A DNA stretch of 64,000 nucleotides, taken from positions 1,364,001-1,428,000 of the forward strand of contig JBBCBC010000032.1 in the NCBI GenBank assembly GCA_037126765.1, read 5' to 3'. This DNA is from Stenogyne calaminthoides (lineage: Eukaryota; Streptophyta; Magnoliopsida; Lamiales; Lamiaceae). The translations under genes were made by a program, and so were the position numbers. The notes under the pieces are model-generated. The model was not told the origin of the DNA. It ran no database searches and worked only from the letters and a program-made list of their open reading frames with translations. Shown here in pieces: positions 25,533 to 37,735 of the stretch (positions within the stretch are counted from its first letter, which is position 1; every line of letters starts with the position of its first letter).

Positions 25533-26462
25533 TGTTGGGGAATAATGTGCACGATTCTATTCGGGATAAATATTTAAATACAAATTTAATTCTTACAATT
25601 ATTACTAGCATGAATTAATCCTATATTAATTCAAATAATAATCCAACAACAAATCATGCATATAATCAATTCACGTAAATCCTACGCATGCGGAATTTCT
25701 ACGAGTTTACGTGAACGTACCTCTTGGAATGGTAATGGCCTCGTTGATTAAACACACCAAAAATATCTTCCCAAGTATTCCTTTAATCCTTGCTCGACAA
25801 TCCGGTGGTAGGACGCTTGCGAACAATTAACAAAAGGAAAATAAACTTTGTTGCACCACCTTTGTGGATTTGCTAATTTTTCCAGCACATGGAATTGTAC
25901 TCTACTCACAATTGACATTTTTCGAAAAAATACAATCTGTCGACGTTTCAAAATATTTGATATTTTATCGACGCTGATATTTTTCCGAAAAACCAATTTT
26001 CGTGTGTGTTGCTGGGAATGAAACATTCATCCCCTATTTATAGAGGGTGGTGGTCGAAATTTCATGTGGAATAGGGAGGAAAAAATCTTTTCTTGATCTC
26101 CAAGAAATCTTGAATATATCTCATATATTCTTTTCTCCATAATTAAAATATTCCACAAAATCCCACTCTCTTATTTGTTATGGAATATTTCGAAATATTA
26201 GGGAACAAGAATCCAAGATTTGGATCTTCTTGAATTTATGAGATATTCTTGTATTTCAAGAAATACATATCTTTCATAATATATTTTCAAGAAAATCAAA
26301 AAAATCTTTCTTGCCCTTTATATTCCAAAATTTTCGAAATTTCTCTATGAATGACCAAGTGGGAGATTTCTTGAATTTAATGAGATAATCTTGTATTCCA
26401 AGAATACATATCTTCATTCCATAACAAAATTCAAAGAAAATCTTTCTCCCGTTTTTATTCAA
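25533..26462 (-). mobile_element. Truncated 5' LTR of the second Copia element
   Basis: It matches the 3' LTR from its inner end (18221 equivalent) to about position 19150. It then stops inside a T-rich stretch, losing roughly the outer 1 kb. Sixteen unmatched bases (26463-26478) separate it from the next LTR. Confidence 0.85.
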
Positions 26463-26478
26463 CCGTGAGTGGGGTGTG

Positions 26479-28080
26479 TGTTAGTGTTAGTGTCCTACAG
26501 ACAATCTATTGTAAGGACATAATACTAGATAATATTCAGTTTGATTTAATATTATAATTCATTTAATATTAATGTATGGCAATACACTTGTTTGAATATT
26601 ATGTTTGATTATTTGCATTTATTCATGCAAGTGTTCCCATGAATCATTGATGTCATTGAGGTTGTGAGAACTCAGATGACTTAAGCATGACTCTCAAATA
26701 ACCCCAATCAAGAATCATCAAGAATGGGATATTAATAATGTAATGGAGATTGGTGTGCGATCTGCATCATACTCTTAGAGAGTGTAGTAAGATCTCACTT
26801 ACTACGAGATACTAGGTATCTCATGATGGATGCACAAATACCTTAGAGGGTATTGGTATACCCATCCGAGAAACCGTTTGATGTATTTCCACTATATGTG
26901 TCTACGGGTGTCTCGGTTAGTGGGAGCGATGCGATACTCCTTTGACTTGAGGTCAATACGCGCGACATGTGTGGGATGATGAACTTTGACCATGACCGAC
27001 GCTTGCACCCGTCTTTGGGTAGATATGGCTTGGATTGGGTTCATCACGAAGCGCATGTGCGTGGTAGTTGAGCCAAGAATAGGATTCATTCCTCAATGTG
27101 GATTTAGAGAGAATACTCATCTTCTCATCATAATTGGATCAAAGTCATCGGTCGATGCACGTCAACTTAGACTTTGTGGCTAAGTGTGACATACATGATC
27201 AATTAGTGATTAGAGATAAATTGATTAAGTTATTTGAAAAGACACTTCATCATGTTCAAGACTTAATCGAGTATTCGTGAATGAAAGGAGAAAATCGTAA
27301 TAGCCCATGTTTCAATTACAGGTAGTTGCACGTTTCTCGCAACGTACCTCATATATTGAGAATGTCTGATTTATTATCTAGGGTTCAATTAAGACCGTTA
27401 GTTTGACTAATCGTTCGATGTATGAGGGTCTATGGGTCACACAACAAGTAGTTCCCTTTTACGGATTATAGTTGGTTGATTAAATGTTAAATTGGATTTA
27501 ATATTTAATTTATGGAGAATTAATTAATAATAGATTAATTTGGAATTAATTATTATTAATGTTTAATTAAATTGGATTTAATTAAATAGGATTCCCAATA
27601 ATAATATATGGAATATTATTATAGGATTTAATATATATGGAATCAAATCCGTAGAGATTTGATATACATGGGAATTAAATCCGTAGATATTTTATATGAG
27701 GAAATAAATCGTATAGATTTATTTAAATAAAGATTAGGGATTTTATTTCCCAATCAGGTTAGCTTAAGATTTAGCTGGGTCTTCCCTATATATATGATCT
27801 CTTGGGAATTCACAAAAACGTTAATTCATTATTCTCCATAAGATCTAGAGTTAGAATTTTCCTAGCAAATTCATCTCGGGATTCAACACTGGCAAATCCA
27901 TGCAAGTCCGTAATTGGGGATTATGTGGATACCATAGTAAAGAAAATGGTACACGAATTACTGTAAGAATTCTGTTTACGTTTACTCGTATTTAATTATG
28001 CAATTAATTATTCGTTGTTGGTGAACTGTTTATTTCCGATGTGCATGTATTACGTGTTTACGTGCCTTTAAATTTCAACA
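26479..28080 (+). mobile_element. Second copy of the 1.6-kb Copia LTR (3' LTR of the host element)
   Basis: It begins TGTTAGTGTTAGTGTCC and ends TTTCAACA, matching 10929-12533 over its length with scattered substitutions and a few indels around 27590-27740. It is the likely 3' LTR of the element whose internal part is copy B. No matching 5-bp duplication flanks it. The region left of it is deleted, and GGTATCGCC follows on the right. Confidence 0.85.
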
Positions 28081-28589
28081 GGTATCGCCCCCGGACGTAG
28101 CCACCTTTCGGCGAACCGGGTCACCAAATTTCGTGTCTTTACTTGCTTTACTCGTTGTTTATTTTGTGAGTGATTGTTAGTACGCCGAGTCATTTCCGGC
28201 TACAATAATCCTTATTTTTATCATCCTTATTTTAAATTGTATTGTGTTGTCTATGATTCTATTGTATTTATTTCAAAAATAATCTTATAAATATATAATT
28301 TTAATTATAAGTGCACATTTATTTTATTTTTAATGTAATATAAGGAATATTTTAAAATTATTGATAACGATCATTTTAACTGTTGGACGTCGGTCCAACC
28401 GGTTGAACCGCCAACCGATATCCAATTCAGTTTGGTCGTCGATTCGATTATGAGAACACTGGTCTGTATAGATTGACCTGAGTAATTGAGGTATGTATGT
28501 ATGTATGTGTGTATTTATTTGCATGAATCATCGACAAAAATATAATTGTAAAAACCCGATTTTCTTTACATATCAATTGTACTTGAAAT
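28081..28589 (+). other. Remnant flank, first part resembling a Copia LTR end
   Basis: 28081-28200 (GGTATCGCCCCCGGACGTAG, then CGAACCGGGTCACC) resembles the U5 end of another plant Copia LTR. After about 28240 I see only AT-rich sequence and a short GTAT-rich run near 28490. No gene. Confidence 0.35.
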
Positions 28590-28603
28590 TAGGGGTGTCC
28601 ACA

Positions 28604-29031
28604 CACTACAAGAAAATAGTGCATTGCCTAGAAAAAATTTCAATATTTTTCCAACATGCCTATGAAATTTCCAACGAATATAATTTCGTCCTTAAATAGT
28701 AAGGCTTCCCTACGACTTTCCTACAAAATTTTCTAATTATATAAGTTATTTTTAAACTACAAATATAATTGCCTGAAATGTAAATTGCATAGGAAATTAT
28801 TTTTGTAGGTAAGTTTGCCTACGGAAATTACAAATGTGTAGGTAGATTGCTTGTAGGTAATTTGTTTGCCTAGAAAATTATTTTTGTAGGTATTTTTTTC
28901 AAAAATTATTCTAAAAAATGGTAGGCAAATCGTAGGCAATCCTCACTTTTTAGGGACTAAATTATTTTCATAGGCAAATTTTGTAGCCATTTAAACATTT
29001 TTGTAGGCAAATCTTTATTTTTTTTGTAGTG
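28604..29031. mobile_element. Non-autonomous CACTA element, 428 bp, nested in the hAT element
   Basis: Ends CACTACAAGAAAA and TTTTTTGTAGTG are the canonical CACTA (En/Spm) terminal inverted repeats. They are flanked by a 3-bp duplication ACA at 28601-28603 and 29032-29034. Inside, short phrases such as GTAGGCAA and TTGCCTA occur many times on both strands near the ends, like the subterminal protein-binding repeats of this superfamily. The open frame 28757-28939 is made of these repeats and is not a gene. Confidence 0.9.
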
Positions 29032-29280
29032 ACATTGCGATTTTGCGATTTTATCGGCTAAATTCGAATTGTCTTGCTTCATGTGTTTCAGTTAATTGTA
29101 CAATTCTAAACTGCGGGGTTTTCATATAAACGTGATCATGCGGTTTTAAACCGTTTCAGTCAGTTATTTGTGTTTTGACGGTTTTATATGAACATAAATA
29201 TTAGTAGAATAAAGTGATGTCAATTTAACCTAATGATAATAAATTTAATAGATCAATATTCTATAATATGGTTAAAGTTG

Positions 29281-29283
<3 letters not shown>

Positions 29284-29334
<51 letters not shown>
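29284..29334. repeat. TA dinucleotide microsatellite
   Basis: About 25 uninterrupted TA units, inside the hAT element. Confidence 0.95.
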
Positions 29335-29339
<5 letters not shown>

Positions 29340-29373
29340 AAAAATAAAACAATATTTTGAACATTAAACAAGA

Positions 29374-29640
29374 ATTCCCTCCATTCCATTTTAATTGTCT
29401 CATTTCTTTTAGTTGAATGGTTTAAGGAATAATATTAAAATATTAGTGGACCTTTTTGCTTTTTTGTGGATGAAATGTTAGGAGTGATACATTAAATGGT
29501 GGGTTTTTTTTGTTTTATTTGGGATAAAAATATAGGGCAGTGGAGTGTTATTTTTTTTTCATTTATGGAATGAAAAAGTTATAGTACGTGGAACGTCCAT
29601 AAAAGGAAAGCGAGACAATTACAGTGCGATGGATGGAGTA
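29374..29640. mobile_element. Stowaway-like MITE nested in the hAT element
   Basis: The left end TCCCTCCATTCCATTTTAAT and the right end, read in reverse (CTCCATCCATCGCACTGTAA), form imperfect inverted repeats that both continue into TTGTCTC. They resemble plant Stowaway (Tc1/mariner) MITEs. TA follows the right end; the left TA is not preserved. Confidence 0.6.
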
Positions 29641-29951
29641 CAATATATGAGCTTGTTATGTGTAAAAGTTAAGATTGTGGATTAAAAGAATTATGAAGAT
29701 AGTTTATTTCCTTATGAATTTAGTTAATGAATGAGTCTATAAATTTAGGATGTTGAATAGTAAATTATAGTTTTAACTTGGCGGCGTGGTCGTTGCGGTT
29801 TGCAACGAAAAATCGTAATTGCACCAATTTTACAGTGCGATTTTGCATCAAAAAAATAACCGCGATTTATGATAGAAACTTATCAATGGCGGTGCAATGC
29901 GGCTCGATGCGGGCGGTTCGGACGGTTTTTGTAATTTAATGGTCACCCCTA

Positions 29952-30649
29952 CTTGAAATCTAACCAAACCACTAAAAAATTGACAAACTCTTCCGTGAAG
30001 TGTGTTAACCGTATATCAAATTGGATTCATATTAATATCATTACTCTTATAAATTAATAATTATAATATTTACACACATAAATTTGATATTAATTTATAA
30101 ATATAGTGGTATCAATTTATAAATGTTACTATAAACAAATTTCACCGCAAACTAACTCCTCAATTTTATATAAGTATGGATCATAATTAGACCAAAATTG
30201 CACTTATTATACTATGTAAACAGAATCTCTACCATAAAGTATAGGTATGAAATTAGATAAATTTAATTATCCTTCACCAAAATAACAAGTTTGAAGTGAT
30301 TTGTAAACACATTATGTTATGTGGATTAGAGGTGGTTATTACATTGAAGACTATGACAATTCACCTATTTAATCTTTGCCCAGACACATGGATAGACGTA
30401 AGGAAGCTTCACTCTCAACAAGTTAGTTACATCTTACAATTGGTATTAACATTCAAAATATAACTTTATTCTTTGTATGGCCTAATTATGCTTATAGCAT
30501 AAATAATTAATAGCATAGCTCGATCTAAAGATATGTGAAGCACATTTCTTTCGATCTATATCAATGAATGAGGATAGTCTTAGAGTTAGTTAATCGTGTG
30601 CACTAGTGGTATATAGTACTAATATTTTGGAGTATCTAGTATTTTCACC
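29952..30649. other. AT-rich intergenic sequence
   Basis: Apart from the hAT target duplication at its left edge I see no gene, tRNA or clear element. Confidence 0.5.
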
Positions 30650-31255
30650 AGTGACGGATCCAGAATATAATTTTTGAGGGGCAGGTGTATAAAAGAACAC
30701 GTATTTTAAGTCTAACTAATAGATATCAATACTTATATGATGATATAATTATGTACATATATACATATATAGCTAAACAATATATTAATAAAATTATACA
30801 CATGAACTCATATATATACATAGAAAAAAAAAGTATTTTTTATTTTATTTTGATGGACAGGGTGTGATTTTCGCTATAAGAAAATAAACCTTGAAAAAAG
30901 TGAAAGATCTGTACTATTACAAAAATATTTAAAACAATAATTGCATACCTCTCTAAGAGAGAGTGCTTAAATGACATAAATTTCTTTTATGGTAGAGCTT
31001 AGGCTCACTGAGAGGGAGTGCTTTGAAAATAATATACACAAATTAATTTGACACTTTTGATTTGCACTTTTAGATGAGACGGAATCATGAAACTCTTTCA
31101 AATAAACATTAAATTAATTTTATATTTTGAGGGTCATATAGGTAGTTTTGCTTCTTCTTTTTCTTTTTCTTTTTCTTTTTTCTGTATTTTACCTTCAATA
31201 GTCAATTTCTTGGAAAGTTTAGATTCTGCTCCTCATTTAGAGTAACGTACCGACT
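30650..31255. repeat. Possible terminal-inverted-repeat element
   Basis: The left end CAGTGACGGATCCAGA pairs imperfectly with the right end CTCCGTTGCTG. This 'CAGTGRCGGA' type of end recurs near 63254. It contains a pyrimidine run at 31151-31192. No clear target duplication. Confidence 0.3.
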
Positions 31256-31454
31256 CCGTTGCTGGTCTTGTACCCATTGGAAAAGGGTAAATTACAAAAA
31301 TTCTCATCAATGTTTGTCCAAACTATAAAAAAGTCTTGTGGTTTGAAATATTGTCATGAATATATGTCAAAATGAATTATAATATTAATTAATCCTTAAT
31401 AGTCATCATATACACTGTCACTGAGTTACTTAATATCCTTCAAGTTATAATTAA

Positions 31455-31640
31455 TACTTTTTCTTTTTATCAGAAAAAAGAGTATTATTAACACCAACCG
31501 AACAGGAATATAAGAAATATTTCAGTTCGTTTAGAGAGTATTACATTAGCTTGTTACACCAGAAAGAACAACACCTACCAAAAGAGAACAATACAAACCC
31601 AAAACTGTTTAATTAACACTATATGTCATTTTAGTCACAC
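31455..31640 (-). mobile_element. LINE 3'-end fragment
   Basis: Reading minus, a fragment resembling the C-terminal and 3' untranslated end of a plant LINE leads to TTAATAATACTC, then TTTTTTCTGATAAAAAG, the usual kind of LINE tail. Short and without its reverse transcriptase, so only suggestive. Confidence 0.35.
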
Positions 31641-32517
31641 ACTAAGATTTCAAGAGGTGCTTATATCATTTATAATATAATAATAAATATATATTAGAAG
31701 CTGTTATAAATTACCAGGTTTATTCTTTTTAAACCCTAACGCACTTTCAATATGACTTGAACTAATTATTTGAGTTATTTAATTGTGTTAACGTAAGAAA
31801 TGTTGAAATCACAAGATTTTAGTTTCAATTTTCATGTGAGTAATTATTAATTCGGTGGCTATATACAAGAAGAACTCATTGTCGCATGTGGAAAATTATA
31901 AATTGTGGGCGGGAGTGTGTCAACTTATATGTTATAAAATCATTATTACGTCCCTGTTCATCTTTTGCCCATCATCATGTACCTATTACCCATATTTACA
32001 TATTAAATATTATTCTATAAATTAATTAATTAATTGTAGGTAGCTGATCTCTATCCATAAATTAAATGATGATTATATATAATTGTGGCATGAGAGTTGG
32101 CATTCCCAATAGGATACTTAATTTGCATGTGAAGGAACACATTTCCTTTATTATTCAAGTATTTTCTCCTTTGTGTTGTGGATTTATCAGGCAAAAAAAT
32201 TAAACATGGCCCAAAATACCTGCCAGTCACACATAAAATTAATAAGATCAATACTTATGCCATAACTCCAGTAAATTTCTAAATGCAATATAACTGTTTA
32301 ATCTATTTATGCTGCAGTTCTCCATCATCTTGTGTAAATGCTGCAGTTAATCTTACTGGCTTTTAAAGTAAGAATATTAAAACATATTGTGTTGTTTTAG
32401 CATACGTATGCAGTGTTGAATTATCTTGTACACTACAAATGCATTCATATCTTGAAAAACACCCGGCACAAATCGGGTGATAAGACTTGGTGTGTGGTGT
32501 TTAGGGTTAATTTTGAC
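31641..32517. other. AT-rich intergenic sequence
   Basis: No gene or definite element. The open frame 32051-32251 has no recognisable motif. Confidence 0.5.
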
Positions 32518-33351
32518 AAAAAGGGCTAGACATAACCTTTGAGTAGACTTATTGTCAATGAGTCACGTGAAATTATGTAGATATTATGGGTTGCAGTACT
32601 TGGATTGTGTTGTACCAATCATTTAGTTAGATTGATAAGAATCTTATAATTAAAATTACCTTTATACCCTTAAATAAAAAAAAGTAATTGAACATGATTA
32701 AAGACAAAGTAGTCATTTGATAAACCTAAACGTTGTCACCCCTGGGGTGAATCACCCCGTACAGCATCACCCAAAAAGAAAATGTGTGTGCAAATAACAA
32801 TAGGCAACAATGGTGGTACATGAAGATTGAATTTGCAAAAATAGAGAAATGATACTGTTTGTCCCCAGGGATATGGATCTAGTGGCCGTCACCCCCTTGA
32901 AATTTAAAAATCTTGTATTATATATGTAGAAATTTTATATTTATATTTTAAAATTATAAATTTTTGTCATTTCGCTCTCTTTGAAATATTAAAATTTTGT
33001 TGTCCTTACTTAATGGAAAATTTCTCCTCTTAAGACGAAGTTCTGGAGCTGTCCCTGATTGTCCCCAACAATGTAATTAATATTTTCACAAAGAGAGGCA
33101 CACTCTTGATGCATAAAAAGATGTATGTAGGGTTATAAATAGCTCACATCCACCTTGATAGGTTTACAAGATCTACTACCCATCTAGAATGATTGTCCCA
33201 TATATGAGAAGAATTTCATTTATTTTTACTTCATGGATTCATGGGTTCAAATTCAACTATATTTTGAAGGCAGTAACGGATCTAGGGGGTCGCGCCCGTT
33301 GGGATTTAAATTTTCATTGTACTTATAAAGAAATTTTTGTACATATGTTAT

Positions 33352-34886
33352 GGGACTAAATTGCAGATTTGGTCCCAAGAGATTGGGTCCAAAACAGTTT
33401 TGGTCTCATGGTTTCAAAATGGTTCTTTTTTGAGCAATTTTGGTCCCAACCGTTAGTCAAATGAATGGAAACTGTTAGTTGACCAAAAAAATTATGGGAC
33501 TAAATATGCAAAATTAAGAGAAATGATACTAAAATATAATTAATTATATATGTAATCAAAATGAATTCATAAATTACAAATTAATTTTAAAACTATATAT
33601 ATGATTTAAATATGACTACAAAATACAAAAAAATATTTTTGTAAATTAAATAATAACTTATGTAAAATTATTGAAATTAATATATATATATATATATATA
33701 ATCCATATATAATTTAAAAATAATGAGTAAACATTTGTAAATCAAATAATAATATGTAACATCTAAAAATTAAAAAAATATATATATAATATGTATATAC
33801 TTAATGTAAAATTTAAGAAATTAAAAAAAAACTATAATCTTTATATAATTTTAAAAAAAATCAAGCCAAATAATATATAGAATTTGAATATAATTTAAAA
33901 AAACTTTACCATGCACCTGTTTCGCAACTAATACTTTATGTTAGAACATTTGATACTCTCTAATGAAATAACTAATTTTTTTCATTAAACAACAAATATT
34001 ATTGAAAGAATACACACGAAATACAAATTAGTTACACAACACGACTTTCTCTGCAATCGTCAATGTCACCCGCCCATCCCACCATACTACCAATCAACAC
34101 TCATCGTCACAAAAAAAATCACAAAATTAAAATCAAATTTGATATCTTTTTATCACGTAGATCAATATCAAACACATAAAAATCACAACTACTGTAGCCT
34201 ATAAACTTCAGTATGATTTTCACTGCTTCTTCAATGTGATTTCGTTGAATTTTTGGGGCGATTTTGGAGGGGCGAGGGGGAACGTGGGTTCCATTTTTAA
34301 ACCAAGTAAAAGTTTGTAGATAATTTAAAAAATTAAAAATATACGTATAATTCATATATAATCTTAATTTATGTTAAATTAAAATAAATAATATATATAG
34401 TCTTATATAGTTTTAAAAAAATTCAAATAAAGTAATAATTTGTGTATAATTTAAAAAACTTAAAAAAAATACAGTATCTCTAATATCAAATGTAATTCAA
34501 AAATGTTAATTACATTTTTATAAATCTTAATTATGAAATTATGCTTAATACTTTCCGAATTATAAATTAATTATATAAATTTAAATCTCAATTTAACACT
34601 AAATAAATTATAAATTAATTATAAAGGTGTAATTAATAAATCATAAATTAATTTATGAAAAATCTTAAAATTATAATAAAAAATAAAAAATTGATTTTTT
34701 TGGGACCAAATATGCAATTTTATGTGACTAAATCTTTAATTTTTTGGGACCAAATCTGCAATTAACGGTGCGTGAAACTCACTTCCGCTAGAAATGGACG
34801 GAAAATCTTATGGGACCAAATTTGTCGAAAAAATGATCATTTTGCAATTGACACATTCTCTTGGGACCAAAAGCGCAATTTACCCC
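33352..34886. mobile_element. Non-autonomous Mutator-like element, copy 1 (1535 bp)
   Basis: The ends GGGACTAAATTGC and GCGCAATTTACCCC start imperfect inverted repeats. These continue through TTTGGTCCCAAGAGA on the left and TCTCTTGGGACCAAA on the right. A perfect 9-bp duplication ATATGTTAT (33343-33351 and 34887-34895) identifies the Mutator superfamily. AT-rich core, no transposase. The phrase TTTGGTCCCA and its complement recur inside both ends. Confidence 0.85.
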
Positions 34887-35057
34887 ATATGTTATCAATA
34901 CTCAAATTTTGTCATTTTGTCCCCTTTACTCGTTGAAACATTTTGCTTCGCTAAGAAGAAATTCTAATACATTCCTGTTTAAAGTAGAATATGACCAATG
35001 GAGCACCGTCTCTATGAGACTGTCTCACGCTAAAGCACCTCAACTAATTAAATTAAA

Positions 35058-35395
35058 ATACATGAGATTTTTTTTATCAAAAAAGAGATATTCATTAATA
35101 AAGAAGGGCATGAGAAGTACCCGTTGAATACAATGAATGACCAAGTTCTACCTAGACCTCAAAGAGGTATACTATAATTTACACAAACCTGTTCAAACAA
35201 GAGTAGCTCTAAGATTTATATTCCAATCAATAAACAAAATTTTGTATCTCTAATTTTCTTTTTCAATTATCCAGCTTTAAATTTTTAGTTTGATGTCCTC
35301 CACAACGTTTTGGATCTCGTTCTTCTCTTTGCGGAATAACAAGGAATTACGAATTTTTCACAAGGTCCAATTGATACACTTCCACACAACGGCGG
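35058..35395 (-). mobile_element. LINE 3'-end fragment, copy 1
   Basis: Reading minus, a translated stretch near 35280-35395 resembles the end of a plant LINE ORF2 (VVWKCINWTL, then KIRNSLLFRKEKNEI). It is followed by a short UTR and a tail ATATCTCTTTTTTGATAAAA. 5'-truncated, as is usual for LINEs. Confidence 0.45.
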
Positions 35396-37365
35396 ATCTA
35401 CTCACAGACAAGGCATGAGAAATGCCTTGCCTGGATTTTTTTTTTAATATTATATATATTTAAAATATTTTAAAATTTTAAAAGAGTAATTAAATCTTTA
35501 GTAACATTTATTTATGGTATAAAATTTATGTCATTACATTTAAAAATTAATATCATAATACTTATTAAATTATATCATTACATTTATAAACTAATACTTA
35601 TAATATTAATGTTATTAGTATTAGTCTATAAGAGTTATGCTATTTGTTTATAATGATATATATGAACAAATTTCATAGAAAAGTTCGTGCTCTAAAAATA
35701 TCTCTTCGTTGGACAATATTTTTGAGTATGTCTATCATGGTTTATTGGTGCATCTGAAATAGCATAAATATATTGTCTTATTAATTATGTTCATTAGTTT
35801 ATATTGCTATGTATTTTATAATTTTTATTTAATATGAGGCTCTTGCGGGCAATTTTAAAATTTTTTAAAGCAAAACTTTAAAGAAAATCTTTCTGTAAAT
35901 TTGGTTTTGAGTCTATAAAAGGAGGTCAATCGACTCATCCAATTGTAGGAAAGTCCTAGAATGTGAAGCTTTTCACTATTTAGGATCTATGTATTATACC
36001 CATAATATGACATGTTTTAGAAGCTATAACCTATAAAAGTGAAGCAAATTGGATTATTTTTTTACTATTAAAAGATGCATGCTAAACTAGAAAATAAAGT
36101 AATACAACACTATATTCAGTTCGAAATGTTGCTTATGAAGCTATTCATGATTCACATATATATTATGTTATTTTGTGATTGAACATATTTTAATAAATCG
36201 ACTTTGGTATTTGATGATTTGTGCCTCAGCTGGATAAAAATTCTGCGTCCGCCCCTTCTTCCACAAGCAAATCAAAAGGATTCTCCCGTGCTTTCTTTTG
36301 ATAAGCCTATTACTATTAAAATAGAGTAGACTTATATTCAAATAGGACGTTAAGCTAGTATTCAACCCAAATATTTCAACACGTTCCATCAAAATACTAA
36401 ACATATTTATCTCGTTGTTATTTGCTATCATTAGAGAGGGGTAATTATATTATAAGTCTCATTACGCGTACAACTAATTAACCCAGACCAAAAAGGGCTA
36501 GACATAACCTTTAAGTAGACTTATTGTCAATGAGTCACGTGATTTATGTAGATATTATGGGTTGCAGTACTTGGATTTGTGTTGTACCAATCATTTAGTT
36601 AGATAAAAAGAAAGAGGGATGATCAGTGGGGTGAATCACCCCTGGGTGATAAGAATCTTATGATTAAAATTACATTTATACCCTTAAATAAAAAAAAGTA
36701 ATTGAACATGATTAAAGACAAAGTAGTCATTTGATAAACCTAAAAGCTGTCACCCCTGGGGTGAATCACCCCATATAGCATCACCCAAAAAGAAAATGTG
36801 TGTGCAAATAACAATAGGCAACAATGGTGGTACATGAAGATTGAATTTGCAAAAATAGAGAAATGATACTGTTTGTCCCCAGGGATATGGATCTAGTGGC
36901 TGTCACCCCCTTGAAATTTAAAAATCTTGTATTATATATGTAGAAATTTTATATTTATATTTTAAAATTATAATTTTTTGTCATTTCGCTCTCTTTGAAA
37001 TATTAAAATTTTGTTGTCCTTACTTAATGTAAAATTTCTCCTCTTAAGACGAAGTTCTGGAGCTGTCCCTGATTGTCCCCAACAATGTAATTAATATTTT
37101 CACAAAGAGAGGCACACTCTTGATGCATAAAAAGATGTATGTAGGGTTATAAATAGCTCACATCCACCTTGATAGGTTTACAAGATCTACTACCCATCTA
37201 GAATGATTGTCTCATATATGAGAAGAATTTCATTTATTTTTACTTCATGGATTCATGGGTTCAAATTCAACTATATTTTGAAGGCAGTAACGGATCTAGG
37301 GGGTCGCGCCCGTTGGGATTGAAATTTTCATTGTACTTATAAAGAAATTTTTGTACATATGTTAT

Positions 37366-37690
37366 GGGACTAAATTGCAGATTTGGTCCCAAGAGATTGG
37401 GTCCAAAACAGTTTTGGTCTCATGGTTACAAAATGGTTCTTTTTTGAGCAATTTTGGTCCCAACCGTTAGTCAAATGAATGGAAACTGTTAGTTGACCAA
37501 AAAAATTATGGGACTAAATATGCAAAATTAAGAGAAATGATACTAAAATATAATTAATTATATATGTAATCAAAATGAATTCATAAATTAAAAATTAATT
37601 GTAAAACTATATATATGATTTAAATATGACTACAAAATACAAAAAAAATATTTTTGTAAATTAAATAATAACTTATGTAAAATTATTGAA

Positions 37691-37735
<45 letters not shown>

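Larger units (their letters stand above)
18221..26462 (-). mobile_element. Second Copia retrotransposon, inserted in copy B on the opposite strand
   Basis: A nearly complete minus-strand Copia element. It has a full 3' LTR at 18221-20175, polypurine tract, pol, Gag, long leader, primer site at 25518-25530 and a 5' LTR from 25533 that is cut at about 26462. The left border is exact, because copy A has the uninterrupted version GTAGTTCC-GAGTACC. The right border and its target duplication were lost in the deletion that removed the outer half of the 5' LTR. Coding regions carry a few stops, so the element is inactive. Confidence 0.9.
28590..29951. mobile_element. Non-autonomous hAT element, 1362 bp including nested insertions
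   Basis: Ends TAGGGGTG and CACCCCTA are exact inverted repeats. They are flanked by a perfect 8-bp duplication CTTGAAAT at 28582-28589 and 29952-29959. Both the TIR and the 8-bp duplication are typical of the hAT superfamily. It has no transposase coding. Inside are a CACTA-type element, a long TA microsatellite and a Stowaway-like MITE. Confidence 0.88.
32518..36489. repeat. Unit 1 of a 4-kb tandem direct duplication
   Basis: It starts AAAAAGGGCTAGACATAACC and ends AATTAACCCAGACC, and is directly followed by unit 2, which starts and ends with the same phrases. The content runs in the same order in both: a GGGGTGAATCACCCC palindrome, a Mutator-like element, a LINE end fragment and an AT-rich tail with GCGTCCGCCCC. 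Matching open frames at 34119-34355, 34861-35127 and 36168-36431 come from these repeats and are not genes. Confidence 0.92.

Noticed and set aside
35391..36257. Terminal-inverted-repeat element with GGCGGA ends inside duplication unit 1
   Set aside because: Only about six bases pair convincingly and the TTCCACA phrases at the sides are not exactly adjacent, so borders and class are unsupported.
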